A DNA stretch of 64,000 bases from Bacillota bacterium (GCA_023460575.1 JAEWPQ010000185.1:1-64000); one strand, 5' to 3'; numbered from the stretch's first letter, positions 26,882-36,007 are shown. Made by a program: numbers and translations. The notes: generated by a model not told the origin, from the sequence alone.

Positions 26882-28463
26882 AGCTGCCTTTCCGGTTCTT
26901 TCTCAATCCCGCATATTCTTTTGGTGTCTTTTCCGTTGCTTTTTTAAAAATGGCGCTGAAATAATTGGCATCGTTGTATCCGCATTTTTCTGCAACCTCA
27001 TAAGTCTTCAAGGATGTATTTTCCAAAAGCTCCATGGCTTTTTCCATCCGCTTTTTTGTCAACGCTTCCACAAAGGTCATGCCTGTATAGTTTTTAAATG
27101 CAGAGCTGAAATAGCTGACGCTGATGGCCAGTTTTTCACATATCTCCTGGAGGGACAGACTGCAGTCAGAATAATGACTGTTGATGTATTCCAGTGCTGC
27201 TATCGCCTGATGATCTCCATAATTACCTCTGTTGCTGTTCACAATTTCCAACGCACCATAAAAAAAGTCCATCACCTTTTCTTCCATCTCTGAAATATAG
27301 GAACAGCCAAAAAGTCCGGATATGATCTCCTGTTCTTTTAAGAAAAATCCGTCTTCCACAAGATTAAGCCGTTCCAGAAAATTCATGACTGCAAGGATCA
27401 GGCTCTGGTAGATCACCACAACCTTATTCCTGGTCACCCAGTTGGTCTGGCATTCCTCCCGGATCTGCCCAATCTCCGTTTTGATCTCCTCTGCCAGATT
27501 ACTTCTGACTGCAAGCACAATTCGTTTTTCCCGTTCCCCTTCGCTTAAAAGTCCCTGGGCACTGAGCCTGTATTTTTGAAATCTGTCCCACTCATAGATC
27601 CCAGGCTGCCGCTCCAGAAAAAGATATTCCTTCATATCCATGGCCTTTTCATATGAAAAGCTGAGCCCTCTTAAATTAAATACACAGGTTCCAACCAGGC
27701 AGTATACTGTTTTCCCCATCTTCTTAAGAATGAGGTCTGCAGATTCATTGCAGATATCTGCCATCTCTTTTTTTATCTGAGAACTGTTTTTCTTTTTCAC
27801 ATAGAGAAGAATCTGACCATCATCGTCTTCGGTCACCAGAACGTCTTCGCTCCATTCCTTCCGGACTAAGTCCGCCATTTGGGATATTTCCTTTTTTTCC
27901 GTCTGTTCCCGCGGGCAGAGCAGCGCCGCGCAATAGCATTCACCGGAAAAATCGATGTGGAATTCTTTTAATTTATCCCCAATCTGGTCCTCATGAATCC
28001 GTCCCTGTCCCAGCTGAAGCAGAAACTGGTTTTTTAATAGGGGGTAACTCCCTTCATAATAGGTCCGGACCTGGAGATTTTCCGCTTCCCCATCCAGAAT
28101 TTTTTTAGCTTCCTTTAACTTTTCAATCAGTTCCCCTGCTGTGACCGGCTTTAATACATAGGAAAGCACATGGTATTCCACCGCTTTTTTTGCATATTCA
28201 AATTCATCGTAACCGGTTATAATCACGATTTTTGTGTGTTTCCTGTTTTCATATAAATACTTTGCCAGCTCAAGACCGTCTACATAGGGCATGCAGATAT
28301 CCGTCAGTACAAGATCCACCGGCTGCTTCTCCATAAAGCCAATGGCCTCTTTTCCGTTTTCGCAGGTTCCTGCAAGCTCGTAACCCAGTGTTCCCCATGG
28401 TATTCTTTGAGAAATTCGTTCCCTTATTAAAATTTCGTCATCAACCAACAATACCTTATACAT
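26859..28463 (-). CDS. Response regulator, YesN type (receiver plus AraC HTH)
   Basis: 534 residues: an N-terminal receiver with the acidic pair in LLVDDE, phospho-Asp in LVLTDICMPYVDG and Lys in YVLKPVT. A middle region of unknown fold follows, then a C-terminal AraC double HTH (about 430-530) ending in YNDANYFSAIFKKATEKTPKEYAG. First gene of the sensory operon. Ribosome binding site GAGGGGA. It is the likely activator of the ABC transporter promoter at about 24.09 kb, and possibly of the catabolic operon at 34.95 kb. Confidence 0.94.
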   Translation of the reverse strand: MYKVLLVDDEILIRERISQRIPWGTLGYELAGTCENGKEAIGFMEKQPVDLVLTDICMPYVDGLELAKYLYENRKHTKIVIITGYDEFEYAKKAVEYHVLSYVLKPVTAGELIEKLKEAKKILDGEAENLQVRTYYEGSYPLLKNQFLLQLGQGRIHEDQIGDKLKEFHIDFSGECYCAALLCPREQTEKKEISQMADLVRKEWSEDVLVTEDDDGQILLYVKKKNSSQIKKEMADICNESADLILKKMGKTVYCLVGTCVFNLRGLSFSYEKAMDMKEYLFLERQPGIYEWDRFQKYRLSAQGLLSEGEREKRIVLAVRSNLAEEIKTEIGQIREECQTNWVTRNKVVVIYQSLILAVMNFLERLNLVEDGFFLKEQEIISGLFGCSYISEMEEKVMDFFYGALEIVNSNRGNYGDHQAIAALEYINSHYSDCSLSLQEICEKLAISVSYFSSAFKNYTGMTFVEALTKKRMEKAMELLENTSLKTYEVAEKCGYNDANYFSAIFKKATEKTPKEYAGLRKNRKGSYENRSQV

Positions 28464-28538
28464 ATAACTATCCCCTCAGTTCTCCAATAAGTGCTACAAT
28501 CAGTATGCGCAGTTTCCAGAAAAGAAAATAGCAATAAG

Positions 28539-28583
28539 GCCGGAATTTCTGAAGTTGTCCGCCTGTGCTTCAAAAATTCCGGC
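28539..28583 (-). terminator. Terminator of the galactitol-type catabolic operon
   Basis: GCCGGAATTT pairs with AAATTCCGGC, extended by an inner GAAG/CTTC pairing. It lies 19 bp after the aldo/keto reductase stop codon and is followed on the minus strand by a T-rich stretch (TTATTGCTATTTTC). Confidence 0.8.
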
Positions 28584-28601
28584 TGTTTCTTAAGTACCCG
28601 G

Positions 28602-29615
28602 TTATTTTACAATAAATCCATCCTCATCCCAGAGATCATGCCAGTCGCCTGCACCTTCCCATAGAAATACCTGCCCTTTCACCAGACGGTTATTCCTTTC
28701 CAGTGTTGCGATCAGGCTCATTTCTTCTTCTGTAAGGGGATCCTCTGTCATTGCCTTTAAGTTACTAACATATTCCATTTCATGAATGGAGAAAGGAATG
28801 GGGATCTGTCCTCTCTGACGAGCCCATTTGAGAGCAATAACAGCTGGGTGAACGCCGTGAGCCGCCGCAATTTGCTTCATCTCCGGTGTCTGTAAATCTG
28901 CCACATCCTCCGGACACATATCTCTCTCAGGTCTCTGGGGAGAACCTAATGGCATAAAGCCGACCGGCTGTATATGATGAGCAACCAGATAATCAAACAG
29001 CTTCTGCTGCTGGAAACAGGGGTGAAGCTCCATTTCACAGGCTGCAGGCATAATGTTCATGTGGGGCAGAACTGCTTCCAGCTTTGGAATGGTCATATTG
29101 GAAATACCGATGTTGCGGATCAGTCCTTTTTTTACCAGTTCCTCACACTGACGGTAGGTTCTTAAAAATTCTTCCGGAGAAAATGGTCTGGAATCCGGAT
29201 TACGGGAATCTACATCACAGTGGGGAGCGTGATAATTTGGAAATGGCCAGTGAATAAAGAACATATCCATATATTCACACTGTAAGTCAGCAATGCTCTT
29301 TTGGCAGGATTCCTCTACTCTGTCATGCATGTCATTCCATACCTTTGTCATGATGAAAAGGTCTTTTCGCTCTACGACTCCCTCTTCAAATGCATGATGG
29401 AATACTTCTCCGATCTGATCCTCATTTCCATAGCAGGCCGCACAGTCAAACATGCGGTATCCACAGCGGATTGCACCCCCTACAGCTGCCGATACTTCAT
29501 CAGGAGTAAAACGGTCGGAACCAAAGGTTCCCATACCTACACAGGGAATCTCCTCTCCTGTATATAATTTTACTTTTGGCACCAATGCCGGATTTACAGA
29601 TTCTTTCATTGTCAT
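28602..29615 (-). CDS. Aldo/keto reductase, aldose reductase-like
   Basis: A 337-residue AKR with the complete catalytic tetrad D57, Y62, K91 and H122 (FDCAACYGNE, TKVWND, IHWPF) and a conserved NADPH segment PIPFSIHEME. It belongs to the aldose reductase/xylose reductase side of the family and has no Fe-S tail. It is the last gene of the operon that contains GatY-, GatD-, FGGY- and PfkB-like enzymes, where it could reduce the imported aldose to the alditol, or run the reverse reaction. AAGGAG precedes the ATG. Confidence 0.9.
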   Translation of the reverse strand: MTMKESVNPALVPKVKLYTGEEIPCVGMGTFGSDRFTPDEVSAAVGGAIRCGYRMFDCAACYGNEDQIGEVFHHAFEEGVVERKDLFIMTKVWNDMHDRVEESCQKSIADLQCEYMDMFFIHWPFPNYHAPHCDVDSRNPDSRPFSPEEFLRTYRQCEELVKKGLIRNIGISNMTIPKLEAVLPHMNIMPAACEMELHPCFQQQKLFDYLVAHHIQPVGFMPLGSPQRPERDMCPEDVADLQTPEMKQIAAAHGVHPAVIALKWARQRGQIPIPFSIHEMEYVSNLKAMTEDPLTEEEMSLIATLERNNRLVKGQVFLWEGAGDWHDLWDEDGFIVK

Positions 29616-29630
29616 ATTCTCCTTCTCTTT

Positions 29631-30515
29631 TTATAGGATTGTGATTTTATAGCTCAGCCGTTTTTCTTCCCCTGGCTTTACAATTGCTGCATTTCGTTTT
29701 TCTTCAAATACATCGTTTTCATCGCTGCAGGTGGACAGCCCGGTCCAGGGCTCCAAAGCAAGAAACGGTCCGTCGTTGGCTGCTGACCAGATGACCAGAT
29801 AGGGAAAGGATCCCATCTCCAGTTCTACTCCATGTCCCGTCTCTTTGTGACAGAGTGTTACTTTTTTTGATTTCAGCTGGTCGAATATGATGCCATCTTC
29901 GTAAAACAGGGAGTGGGCAAGAGGTAAAACAGTACCTACCAGAGAATTTTCTTTCCTGTGTCCCATATCTACCAATCCTGTTTTCAAATCCGGTGTTGGA
30001 GCGGTTTTTTCTTCTTCTTCTGCATCAAAGACAACCTGATAATCCTCAAAGTTCTCTGTTGGTAAAAGAGGGCACCGGAACGCCGGATGACCTCCTATGA
30101 AGAAAGGCATATCCTCTGTGCCTGTGTTTTTAACTCCATAGGTTACAAGAATGCTGTCCTCTTTCAGCCTGTATTCCATGGTGAGGGTAAATGGATAAGG
30201 ATATTTTCCCATCATCTCATCGTTTTCTGAAATGGAAAAACAGATGCTGTCCTCTTTTTCTGATTCCAGCTTAAATTCTTCCTTTCGGACAATCCCATGC
30301 CTTGGCATCTGAATCTCCTTTCCCTCTTTTGTGACTGCTGTGTTGTTTCTTAAGCTGCCGCAAATGGGGAATAATACCGGGGCCTGCCCACTCCAGTACT
30401 CAGGATCTCCCTGCCATAAATACTCCGTACCTGCTTCGTTTTTTATAGTTGTCAGGGCGCCTCCCAGAGAGGTGAACCCCACTTCCAGCCGGTCATTTTT
30501 CAATAAATATTTCAT
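29631..30515 (-). CDS. Aldose 1-epimerase family protein (LacX-like)
   Basis: About 294 residues of the galactose-mutarotase fold, of the shorter LacX-like branch. Recognisable pieces are APVLFPICGSLRNN, MPRHGIVRKEEF (catalytic His region), FIGGHPAFRCPL and ALEPWTGLST (glutamate region). LacX-like proteins are linked to tagatose-6-phosphate pathways in lactic acid bacteria. The ATG at 30515, with GGGGG 7 bp upstream, is preferred over the TTG two codons earlier. It lies 2 bp after the PfkB kinase gene. Confidence 0.88.
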   Translation of the reverse strand: MKYLLKNDRLEVGFTSLGGALTTIKNEAGTEYLWQGDPEYWSGQAPVLFPICGSLRNNTAVTKEGKEIQMPRHGIVRKEEFKLESEKEDSICFSISENDEMMGKYPYPFTLTMEYRLKEDSILVTYGVKNTGTEDMPFFIGGHPAFRCPLLPTENFEDYQVVFDAEEEEKTAPTPDLKTGLVDMGHRKENSLVGTVLPLAHSLFYEDGIIFDQLKSKKVTLCHKETGHGVELEMGSFPYLVIWSAANDGPFLALEPWTGLSTCSDENDVFEEKRNAAIVKPGEEKRLSYKITIL

Positions 30516-30517
30516 TT

Positions 30518-31453
30518 TCAACCCCCGATTCTTGTAATTTCTATCTGAGGCAGCAACCCTTGCATATCTTCCACCAGGAAAAATCCTGTTTCCTCTCTTA
30601 ACGCAGAGGCTGCTGAGACAGCACTTGCATTTCTTAATATCTCTTCCATTGGAAGCTGTCTGGAAAGTCCAAGAGCAAAACCGGCAATCATGGAGTCACC
30701 GCATCCTACCGTGTTTACTGCATCTATCTTCGGCACTCTGGCTCTGTAAATACCGGAGCTGCATACCACGAAGGAACCTTCCGAACCAAGGGAAACTGCC
30801 ACGATCTCCACACCGCGTTTATGAATATCCTTTGCAGCTTCGATCATCTCTTCCAGGCTGTTGCAGCTTTTACCTGTCAGCATACGGATCTCATCTAAAT
30901 TGGGCTTGATCATGGAAGGAGCGGCTTCGATCCCCATCTTAAGCAGATTTCCGCTGGTATCTAATATTACTTTTTTTCCTGCTTCTTTTCCGATCTTCAC
31001 CATTCTCTGATAAGCAGTGCCGTCAAGTCCTCTGGGCACACTTCCTGAAATGGCTATGACTTCTGCCTCTGCCGCAAGCTTTTTAAAATGTTCCAGAAAC
31101 TTAAGTAAGTCCTCTTCCTCCACTTCAAAGCCAGGTTCCAGAAATTCTGTCTGGATTTTATTTTTTTCATCCCAGATATTAATGCAGGAACGGCTCTCTC
31201 CTTTCAGATGGTAAAAAGCACTGGTGATCCCAAAAGAGCCTAATTCTTCTTCAATATAATTACCTGCATGGCCTCCTACAAAACCGGTTGCCACAACGCT
31301 GCCTCCTGCAATGACTGCCGGCTTTGAAACATTTAAGCCTTTCCCTCCCGGCGTATAGGAACATGATTTCACACGGTTTACTTCTCCCTGTGAAAAACCA
31401 TCGACTACATACCGTTTGTCAATAGCAGCATTTAATGTTACGGTCAGTATCAT
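30518..31453 (-). CDS. PfkB-family sugar-phosphate kinase (tagatose-6-P / fructose-1-P kinase type)
   Basis: A 311-residue ribokinase-fold kinase of the LacC/FruK/PfkB branch: MILTVTLNAAIDKRY at the N-terminus, GGKGLNVS (36-43) and the C-terminal anion hole NTVGCGDS with catalytic D253. The hallmark 'GAGDS' is GCGDS here. In the cluster context the expected reaction is tagatose 6-phosphate to tagatose 1,6-bisphosphate. It lies between the GatD-like gene (9 bp) and the epimerase gene. Confidence 0.9.
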   Translation of the reverse strand: MILTVTLNAAIDKRYVVDGFSQGEVNRVKSCSYTPGGKGLNVSKPAVIAGGSVVATGFVGGHAGNYIEEELGSFGITSAFYHLKGESRSCINIWDEKNKIQTEFLEPGFEVEEEDLLKFLEHFKKLAAEAEVIAISGSVPRGLDGTAYQRMVKIGKEAGKKVILDTSGNLLKMGIEAAPSMIKPNLDEIRMLTGKSCNSLEEMIEAAKDIHKRGVEIVAVSLGSEGSFVVCSSGIYRARVPKIDAVNTVGCGDSMIAGFALGLSRQLPMEEILRNASAVSAASALREETGFFLVEDMQGLLPQIEITRIGG

Positions 31454-31462
31454 AGGTTCCTC

Positions 31463-32509
31463 CTATTCGTTTACCAAAAGGATCTTTCCCTTTACCAGCC
31501 CCGGTGTCTTAAATAGCTGGAAAGCTTCCTGCGCCTGGCTCATGGGCATCTTCTTGTAGACAAATCCGGGATCAAATTTCAGCTGACCTGTTGCAAAGTA
31601 ATGGGCGGTCAGTTTCCACTCTTTACCAGGGAACGGTGAACTGTAAGACATCCAGGATCCGGTTAACTTAAACTCTTTCCGGTTCATGTTTTCCCACATG
31701 GAAGGGGTAAAGGATAAATCAACATGTGGAGTTCCGATGAAACAGACACTGGCTTTATTGGCCGCCAGTTCGAATGCCATCTGCATGGTTGGTACCTGTC
31801 CGGCTGTCTCAAATACATAGGAAAAGCCTTTTCCTTCTGTAAGATCCATTGCTTTTTCTTTAAAGCCTTCCTGGGTGGTATTAATTGCTTCATCTGCCCC
31901 CAGACGTTTTGCAAGCTCCAGACGTTCTTCACTGATATCAAATACAACCACTTTTTTTGCTCCGAAAATCTTCGCCCACTGCATGGTGAACATGCCGATG
32001 GTTCCGCCTCCTAAAACTGCAGTATACTCACCGCCCCGGTAGTCATTCTGGAACAGACCGTGAAGGGCAACGGTAGAAGGTTCAAACATAGCACCCTGCT
32101 CATAGGAAATGCTTTTATCAAATACAACCGCATTCTGTTCCGGAATTACCACATAGTCTGCGTTACTTCCCTGCTGTCTGGAACCGATAAAGCTATAATG
32201 TCTGCAAAGAGAGAAGTTTCCATTCTGGCAGTCATCGCATTTCATACAGGGAATTAAAGGTGCTCCGGAAACCCGGTCTCCCGGCTTTACTGATGTGACA
32301 CCTTCTCCGACCTCCACTACATCTCCGGAAAATTCATGTCCCAGTACAATGGGATAAAAATGCACTCCGTTATGCAGCACTCTTGGAATATCAGATCCGC
32401 ATATACCGGATGCCTTTACTCTGATCTTTACCAGTCCTGGGCCTGCTTTCGGCTCCTCATAGTCCATATACCTTACGTCCTCATTTGCACAAACAACTGC
32501 TGCTTTCAT
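31463..32509 (-). CDS. gatD: Zinc-dependent polyol-phosphate dehydrogenase, GatD-like (galactitol-1-phosphate 5-dehydrogenase)
   Basis: A 348-residue medium-chain dehydrogenase. The catalytic zinc ligands lie in GICGSD (C37) and GHEF (H58/E59), the structural zinc uses C88, C91, C94 and C102, and the Rossmann motif is VLGGGTIGMF. It resembles E. coli GatD strongly at diagnostic places: GICGSDIPRVLHNGVHFYPI, YSFIGSRQQG and KLTGSWMSYSSPFPGKEW. The expected reaction is galactitol 1-phosphate (or a related polyol phosphate) to tagatose 6-phosphate with NAD. It overlaps the FGGY kinase gene by an ATGA. Confidence 0.87.
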   Translation of the reverse strand: MKAAVVCANEDVRYMDYEEPKAGPGLVKIRVKASGICGSDIPRVLHNGVHFYPIVLGHEFSGDVVEVGEGVTSVKPGDRVSGAPLIPCMKCDDCQNGNFSLCRHYSFIGSRQQGSNADYVVIPEQNAVVFDKSISYEQGAMFEPSTVALHGLFQNDYRGGEYTAVLGGGTIGMFTMQWAKIFGAKKVVVFDISEERLELAKRLGADEAINTTQEGFKEKAMDLTEGKGFSYVFETAGQVPTMQMAFELAANKASVCFIGTPHVDLSFTPSMWENMNRKEFKLTGSWMSYSSPFPGKEWKLTAHYFATGQLKFDPGFVYKKMPMSQAQEAFQLFKTPGLVKGKILLVNE

Positions 32510-34032
32510 GACTCATTTTCTCCTTCCTGAACCATCATATCTTTTAAATGTTCATATAAGCTTAAATATTTCCGGTAATTCCGGTCATAGATGTTACTGT
32601 CAGCCTGATTGGGAACATGATACCGTTTATTTTCCACAGTCAGCTTTACTGCCTCTTCAAAATCCTCATAAATTCCAACTCCGACTCCAGCCAGGATAGC
32701 CGCTCCCAAAGTCGTGGCTGTATCAGAAGAAGGAACAATCACGGGCTTGCCGGTCACATCGGATTTAATCTGGGTCCACAAAAGAGAATTTGCAGATCCT
32801 CCCATGGCCCTTAATACATCAACTGCTGCTCCTGCTTCTGCCGCCACTTCCAGATTATGCCTTAATGACATGGCGACTCCCTCCATGACAGCGCGTATGA
32901 AGTGGCCTTTGGTCTTTCCAAAATCCATTCCGTAAAAAACGCCTTTTGCATAGGGATTCCATAATGGGGAGCGCTCCCCGGCCATATAGGGAAGGAAGAT
33001 CAGCCCGTCACTGCCCGGGGGGACGCTTCCGGCTGCTTCATTGAACAGATCCAGGGAGCTTTTCCCGGTTCTTCTGCCTTCTTCTCTTTCAAATGTGCCA
33101 AACTCCTTCTCCAGCCACCGCATGGCTCCGCCGCCTCCGGTTGTACCTCCCTGTAAAAGCCATTTGCCAGGTACAACATGACAGCTTAAAATCAGCCTTG
33201 GATCGGCCTTGTAGCTATCAATGCAGATACTCATTCCTCCGGCCTGACCTCCCTGCTCCTGGGTTTCTCCTGCATGGATCACTCCGGCTCCAAGGGTACC
33301 GCAGGCTGCGTCAAGACCGCCTGCTACCACAGGGGTTCCCTCTGCCAGTCCCGACTGGACTGCAGCTGCTTTCGTCACTGTGCCGATCACCTCATGGCAG
33401 GGGTGAATGTCCGGAAGAATCTGCGCCGGAATGCCAAGCGCTTCGCACATTGCCTGATCCCAGGTGCCGGTATGCATGTCAAAGCAGTGAAAACCATATC
33501 CCTGGGAAAGATCCTGAGTCATCTGACCGGTGAGTTTATAGGCAATGTAGCTGTTGGACTGCAGTACCTTGTATATATTTTCATATACCTCTGACATATT
33601 TCTCTGGTACCAGATGATTTTCGCTGTGCTGTAGGAAGGCTGCAGGGAATTTCCTGACACTTCAAATATCCGCTGTTCTCCAACTTTCTCACTGAGTTCT
33701 CTGCAAATGTCATCAGCCCTGGTATCCATCCAGATCGGCGTATTGGTTAAGACACTGCCTTCTTTGTCTACCGCTATGGCAGACCAGCTCTGTCCGTCGA
33801 TTCCGATTCCTGCGATTTCCTCCGGCTTTATCCGGGATTTGGAAAATATGTATTTCATCGTGCTGCAGATTACCCGCCACCATTCATCCGGATCCTGCTC
33901 TGCCCAGCCTGTCTGGGGATAATAAACCTCATACTCCCCGGTTGCAGCTTCTAAAACGGTTCCATTTCTATCGAAAACGGCGATCTTACAGGCGCTGGTG
34001 CCTACGTCTATCCCCAATAAATAAGGTTTCAT
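32506..34032 (-). CDS. FGGY-family carbohydrate kinase (xylulokinase-like)
   Basis: 508 residues with the two-lobed FGGY fold: LGIDVGTSACKIAVFD at the N-terminus, WMDTRADD, catalytic Asp D241 in AGGLDAACGTLGAG, and RAMGGSANSLLWTQIKSDV plus TTLGAAILAG at the C-terminus. FGGY kinases phosphorylate ketoses, glycerol and several alditols. In this operon the only step without another candidate enzyme is phosphorylation of the free sugar or alditol upstream of GatD. The ATG at 34032 has GGAGG 6 bp upstream; the longer frame into the aldolase gene is rejected. Confidence 0.9.
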   Translation of the reverse strand: MKPYLLGIDVGTSACKIAVFDRNGTVLEAATGEYEVYYPQTGWAEQDPDEWWRVICSTMKYIFSKSRIKPEEIAGIGIDGQSWSAIAVDKEGSVLTNTPIWMDTRADDICRELSEKVGEQRIFEVSGNSLQPSYSTAKIIWYQRNMSEVYENIYKVLQSNSYIAYKLTGQMTQDLSQGYGFHCFDMHTGTWDQAMCEALGIPAQILPDIHPCHEVIGTVTKAAAVQSGLAEGTPVVAGGLDAACGTLGAGVIHAGETQEQGGQAGGMSICIDSYKADPRLILSCHVVPGKWLLQGGTTGGGGAMRWLEKEFGTFEREEGRRTGKSSLDLFNEAAGSVPPGSDGLIFLPYMAGERSPLWNPYAKGVFYGMDFGKTKGHFIRAVMEGVAMSLRHNLEVAAEAGAAVDVLRAMGGSANSLLWTQIKSDVTGKPVIVPSSDTATTLGAAILAGVGVGIYEDFEEAVKLTVENKRYHVPNQADSNIYDRNYRKYLSLYEHLKDMMVQEGENES

Positions 34033-34051
34033 TTTTTCCTCCATGAAATAA

Positions 34052-34903
34052 TCAGTCCGCTTTATGGTCACAGCCGCAGACCAGAATGCGGTTCTTAACG
34101 AACTGCTTTACTGCTTCCATTCCAACCGTGCCTAATTTCTTTGGATCAAAGGTATCCGGATTCTCTTTTAAAAGCTTCTTTCCCGCATCGGTATAGGCCA
34201 CTCTTAACTCTGTAGCAAAATTTACCTTACACATTCCTCTGCTCACACATTCTCTCACATCTTCATCGCTTAAACCAGAGGCGCCGTGAAGAACCAGCGG
34301 CACAGACACAAGCTTTTTCACTTCGCTGATCCGCTCTTTGTCTAAAACCGGGGTGGTTGCATAAAATCCGTGGGCGGTTCCGATTCCAATTGCAAGGGAA
34401 TGAACCCCTGTCCGTTCTACGAATTCCTTTGCCTGCATGGGATCTGTGTTGTTGTCCGCTTCTGCTTCCAGATCATCCTCCTTGCCGCCAACCTTTCCAA
34501 GCTCGCCTTCCACTGTGATGTTGCAGGCAATGGCAGCGTCTGCAGCCCGTTTGGTTAATGCGATGTTGCTCTCAAAATCTAAGTGGGAGCCATCAATCAT
34601 AACAGATGTATATCCGGCGCGGATTGCCTGGAGAACAAGCTCGTAGCTGCTGCCGTGATCTAAGTGAAGACATACCGGTACGGTTGCTTTTTCAGCCTCT
34701 GCTGCTGCCATGGCATAGTATGTTTCCAGTGTTCCGTATTTAACCGTTGATGGAGTGGTCTGAAGCATAACCGGGGCCCGAAGTTCTTCTGCTGCAGCCA
34801 CCACAGCCTTCAGCATTTCCATATTTTCAACATTAAAAGCTCCTACGGCGTACCCGCCTTTTTGAGCATCCAAAAGCATTTGTTCCGATGTAACCAGTGA
34901 CAT
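34052..34903 (-). CDS. gatY: Class II ketose-bisphosphate aldolase, GatY/KbaY-like (tagatose-bisphosphate aldolase)
   Basis: A 283-residue zinc aldolase. Catalytic D82 and zinc ligands H83, H178 and H206 are visible in LHLDHG, GTAHGFY and LHGASGLS. The segments GGYAVGAFNVEN, GTAHGFYATTPVLD and KVNFATELR follow E. coli GatY/KbaY more closely than FbaA. It would cleave tagatose (or fructose) 1,6-bisphosphate to DHAP and glyceraldehyde 3-phosphate. First gene of the six-gene catabolic operon, with AAGGAGG before the ATG; its promoter region is shared with the divergent AraC regulator. Confidence 0.9.
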   Translation of the reverse strand: MSLVTSEQMLLDAQKGGYAVGAFNVENMEMLKAVVAAAEELRAPVMLQTTPSTVKYGTLETYYAMAAAEAEKATVPVCLHLDHGSSYELVLQAIRAGYTSVMIDGSHLDFESNIALTKRAADAAIACNITVEGELGKVGGKEDDLEAEADNNTDPMQAKEFVERTGVHSLAIGIGTAHGFYATTPVLDKERISEVKKLVSVPLVLHGASGLSDEDVRECVSRGMCKVNFATELRVAYTDAGKKLLKENPDTFDPKKLGTVGMEAVKQFVKNRILVCGCDHKAD

Positions 34904-34953
34904 ATTATTTTCCTCCTTACATTCTTACGGTCATTAGGTTCTTTACACTTCCC

Positions 34954-34959
34954 ATTATA
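34954..34959 (-). promoter_or_regulatory. -10 box of the catabolic operon
   Basis: TATAAT on the minus strand, about 50 bp before the aldolase start, without a convincing -35 box 17 bp upstream. An imperfect CCGG...CCGG repeat occupies the spacer. This fits activation by the divergent AraC-type protein. Confidence 0.6.
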
Positions 34960-35032
34960 CCGGTTCTGCCGGAGAAAATTAGAGGGGAACCAGACAGAAG
35001 GGGCGTCTGTATGTCGCGTTATCGAACATTCC

Positions 35033-35061
35033 TTGACTTGAATAAATTATGCTGATAAAGT
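35033..35061 (+). promoter_or_regulatory. Sigma-A promoter of the divergent AraC gene
   Basis: TTGACT (35033-35038), a 17-bp spacer and TAAAGT (35056-35061). The AraC start codon follows 33 bp later behind AAGGGGTGA. Confidence 0.75.
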
Positions 35062-35094
35062 AAGATAAGGTAAGGAAATCAAAGGGGTGAAATC

Positions 35095-35970
35095 ATGAGG
35101 AAGGGATTTAAAGATTTAAATATAAAAATAGGTATCGACGATACCACATTTCTGGTCTTAAACATTGTATTTGAGCGGTTTCTTCGTTCCATGCCAAGAC
35201 ACAGCCATGGAAATAACAGTTATGAGATCCACTACATTCCCTACGGTCATGGCAAAGTGAATATTGATGACCAGATATATAATATCACTCCCAACACCCT
35301 GTATATGACAGGTCCACACGTGGAGCATGAACAGATTCCTTTAAAGAATGATCCTATGGCAGAATACTGTATTTATTTCAAACTGCAAAAAAATAATACC
35401 CATACCCAGCCTGAGGCGGATACGGTGGCTTTTAAATTCGAGAAAACCCATTTCTGGTTCGGACAGGATACACAGGAGCTGTATCCGCTGATGCAGCAGA
35501 TCTTTTTTGAACTGGAACACCGTTATACGGGATATATGATTTTAGTAGAGGCCCTTCTCCAGCAATGCGTAGTTAAAATTGTACGAAACTATGAATATAA
35601 AGCACAGTCGAAGGTTCATTTTTCACCCTCCAATCTGGTAGACAGCAAATACATCATTGTGGAAGAGAGCTTTCTTTATGAATATGAGACCATTACAATG
35701 GAGCATCTGGCAGAAAGGCTTGGCTTAAGCGTTCGCCAGACCGAACGGTTTTTAAAGGATTATTACGGCAAAACATTTCAGCAGAAAAAAACAGAAGCCA
35801 AGATGTCTATGGCTAAGATCTATTTAAATGACGCTGCCATTACTATATCGGAAATTTCCGACCGGTTGAACTACTCTTCCATTCAGCACTTTTCCTATGC
35901 ATTTAAGCAGTATTACGGGATCTCGCCAAGCAATTATAGGAAGAAGAATATGATACAGGATAACAGTTAA
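35095..35970 (+). CDS. AraC-family regulator, divergent from the catabolic operon
   Basis: 291 residues with an N-terminal cupin-like sensing domain (about 20-120; MPRHSHGNNSYEIHYIPYGHG, with metal- or ligand-type His residues). A C-terminal AraC double HTH (about 190-285) reads MEHLAERLGLSVRQTERFLKDYYGKTF and ends in YYGISPSNYRKKN. It is transcribed away from the GatY-led operon, with 191 bp between the two start codons. The position suggests it activates that operon in response to the sugar or an intermediate. It is one of few plus-strand genes in this half. Confidence 0.9.
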   Translation: MRKGFKDLNIKIGIDDTTFLVLNIVFERFLRSMPRHSHGNNSYEIHYIPYGHGKVNIDDQIYNITPNTLYMTGPHVEHEQIPLKNDPMAEYCIYFKLQKNNTHTQPEADTVAFKFEKTHFWFGQDTQELYPLMQQIFFELEHRYTGYMILVEALLQQCVVKIVRNYEYKAQSKVHFSPSNLVDSKYIIVEESFLYEYETITMEHLAERLGLSVRQTERFLKDYYGKTFQQKKTEAKMSMAKIYLNDAAITISEISDRLNYSSIQHFSYAFKQYYGISPSNYRKKNMIQDNS

Positions 35971-36007
35971 CCTTATTTTAACATGTAATGATAGGAGGGA
36001 TTTTGTA

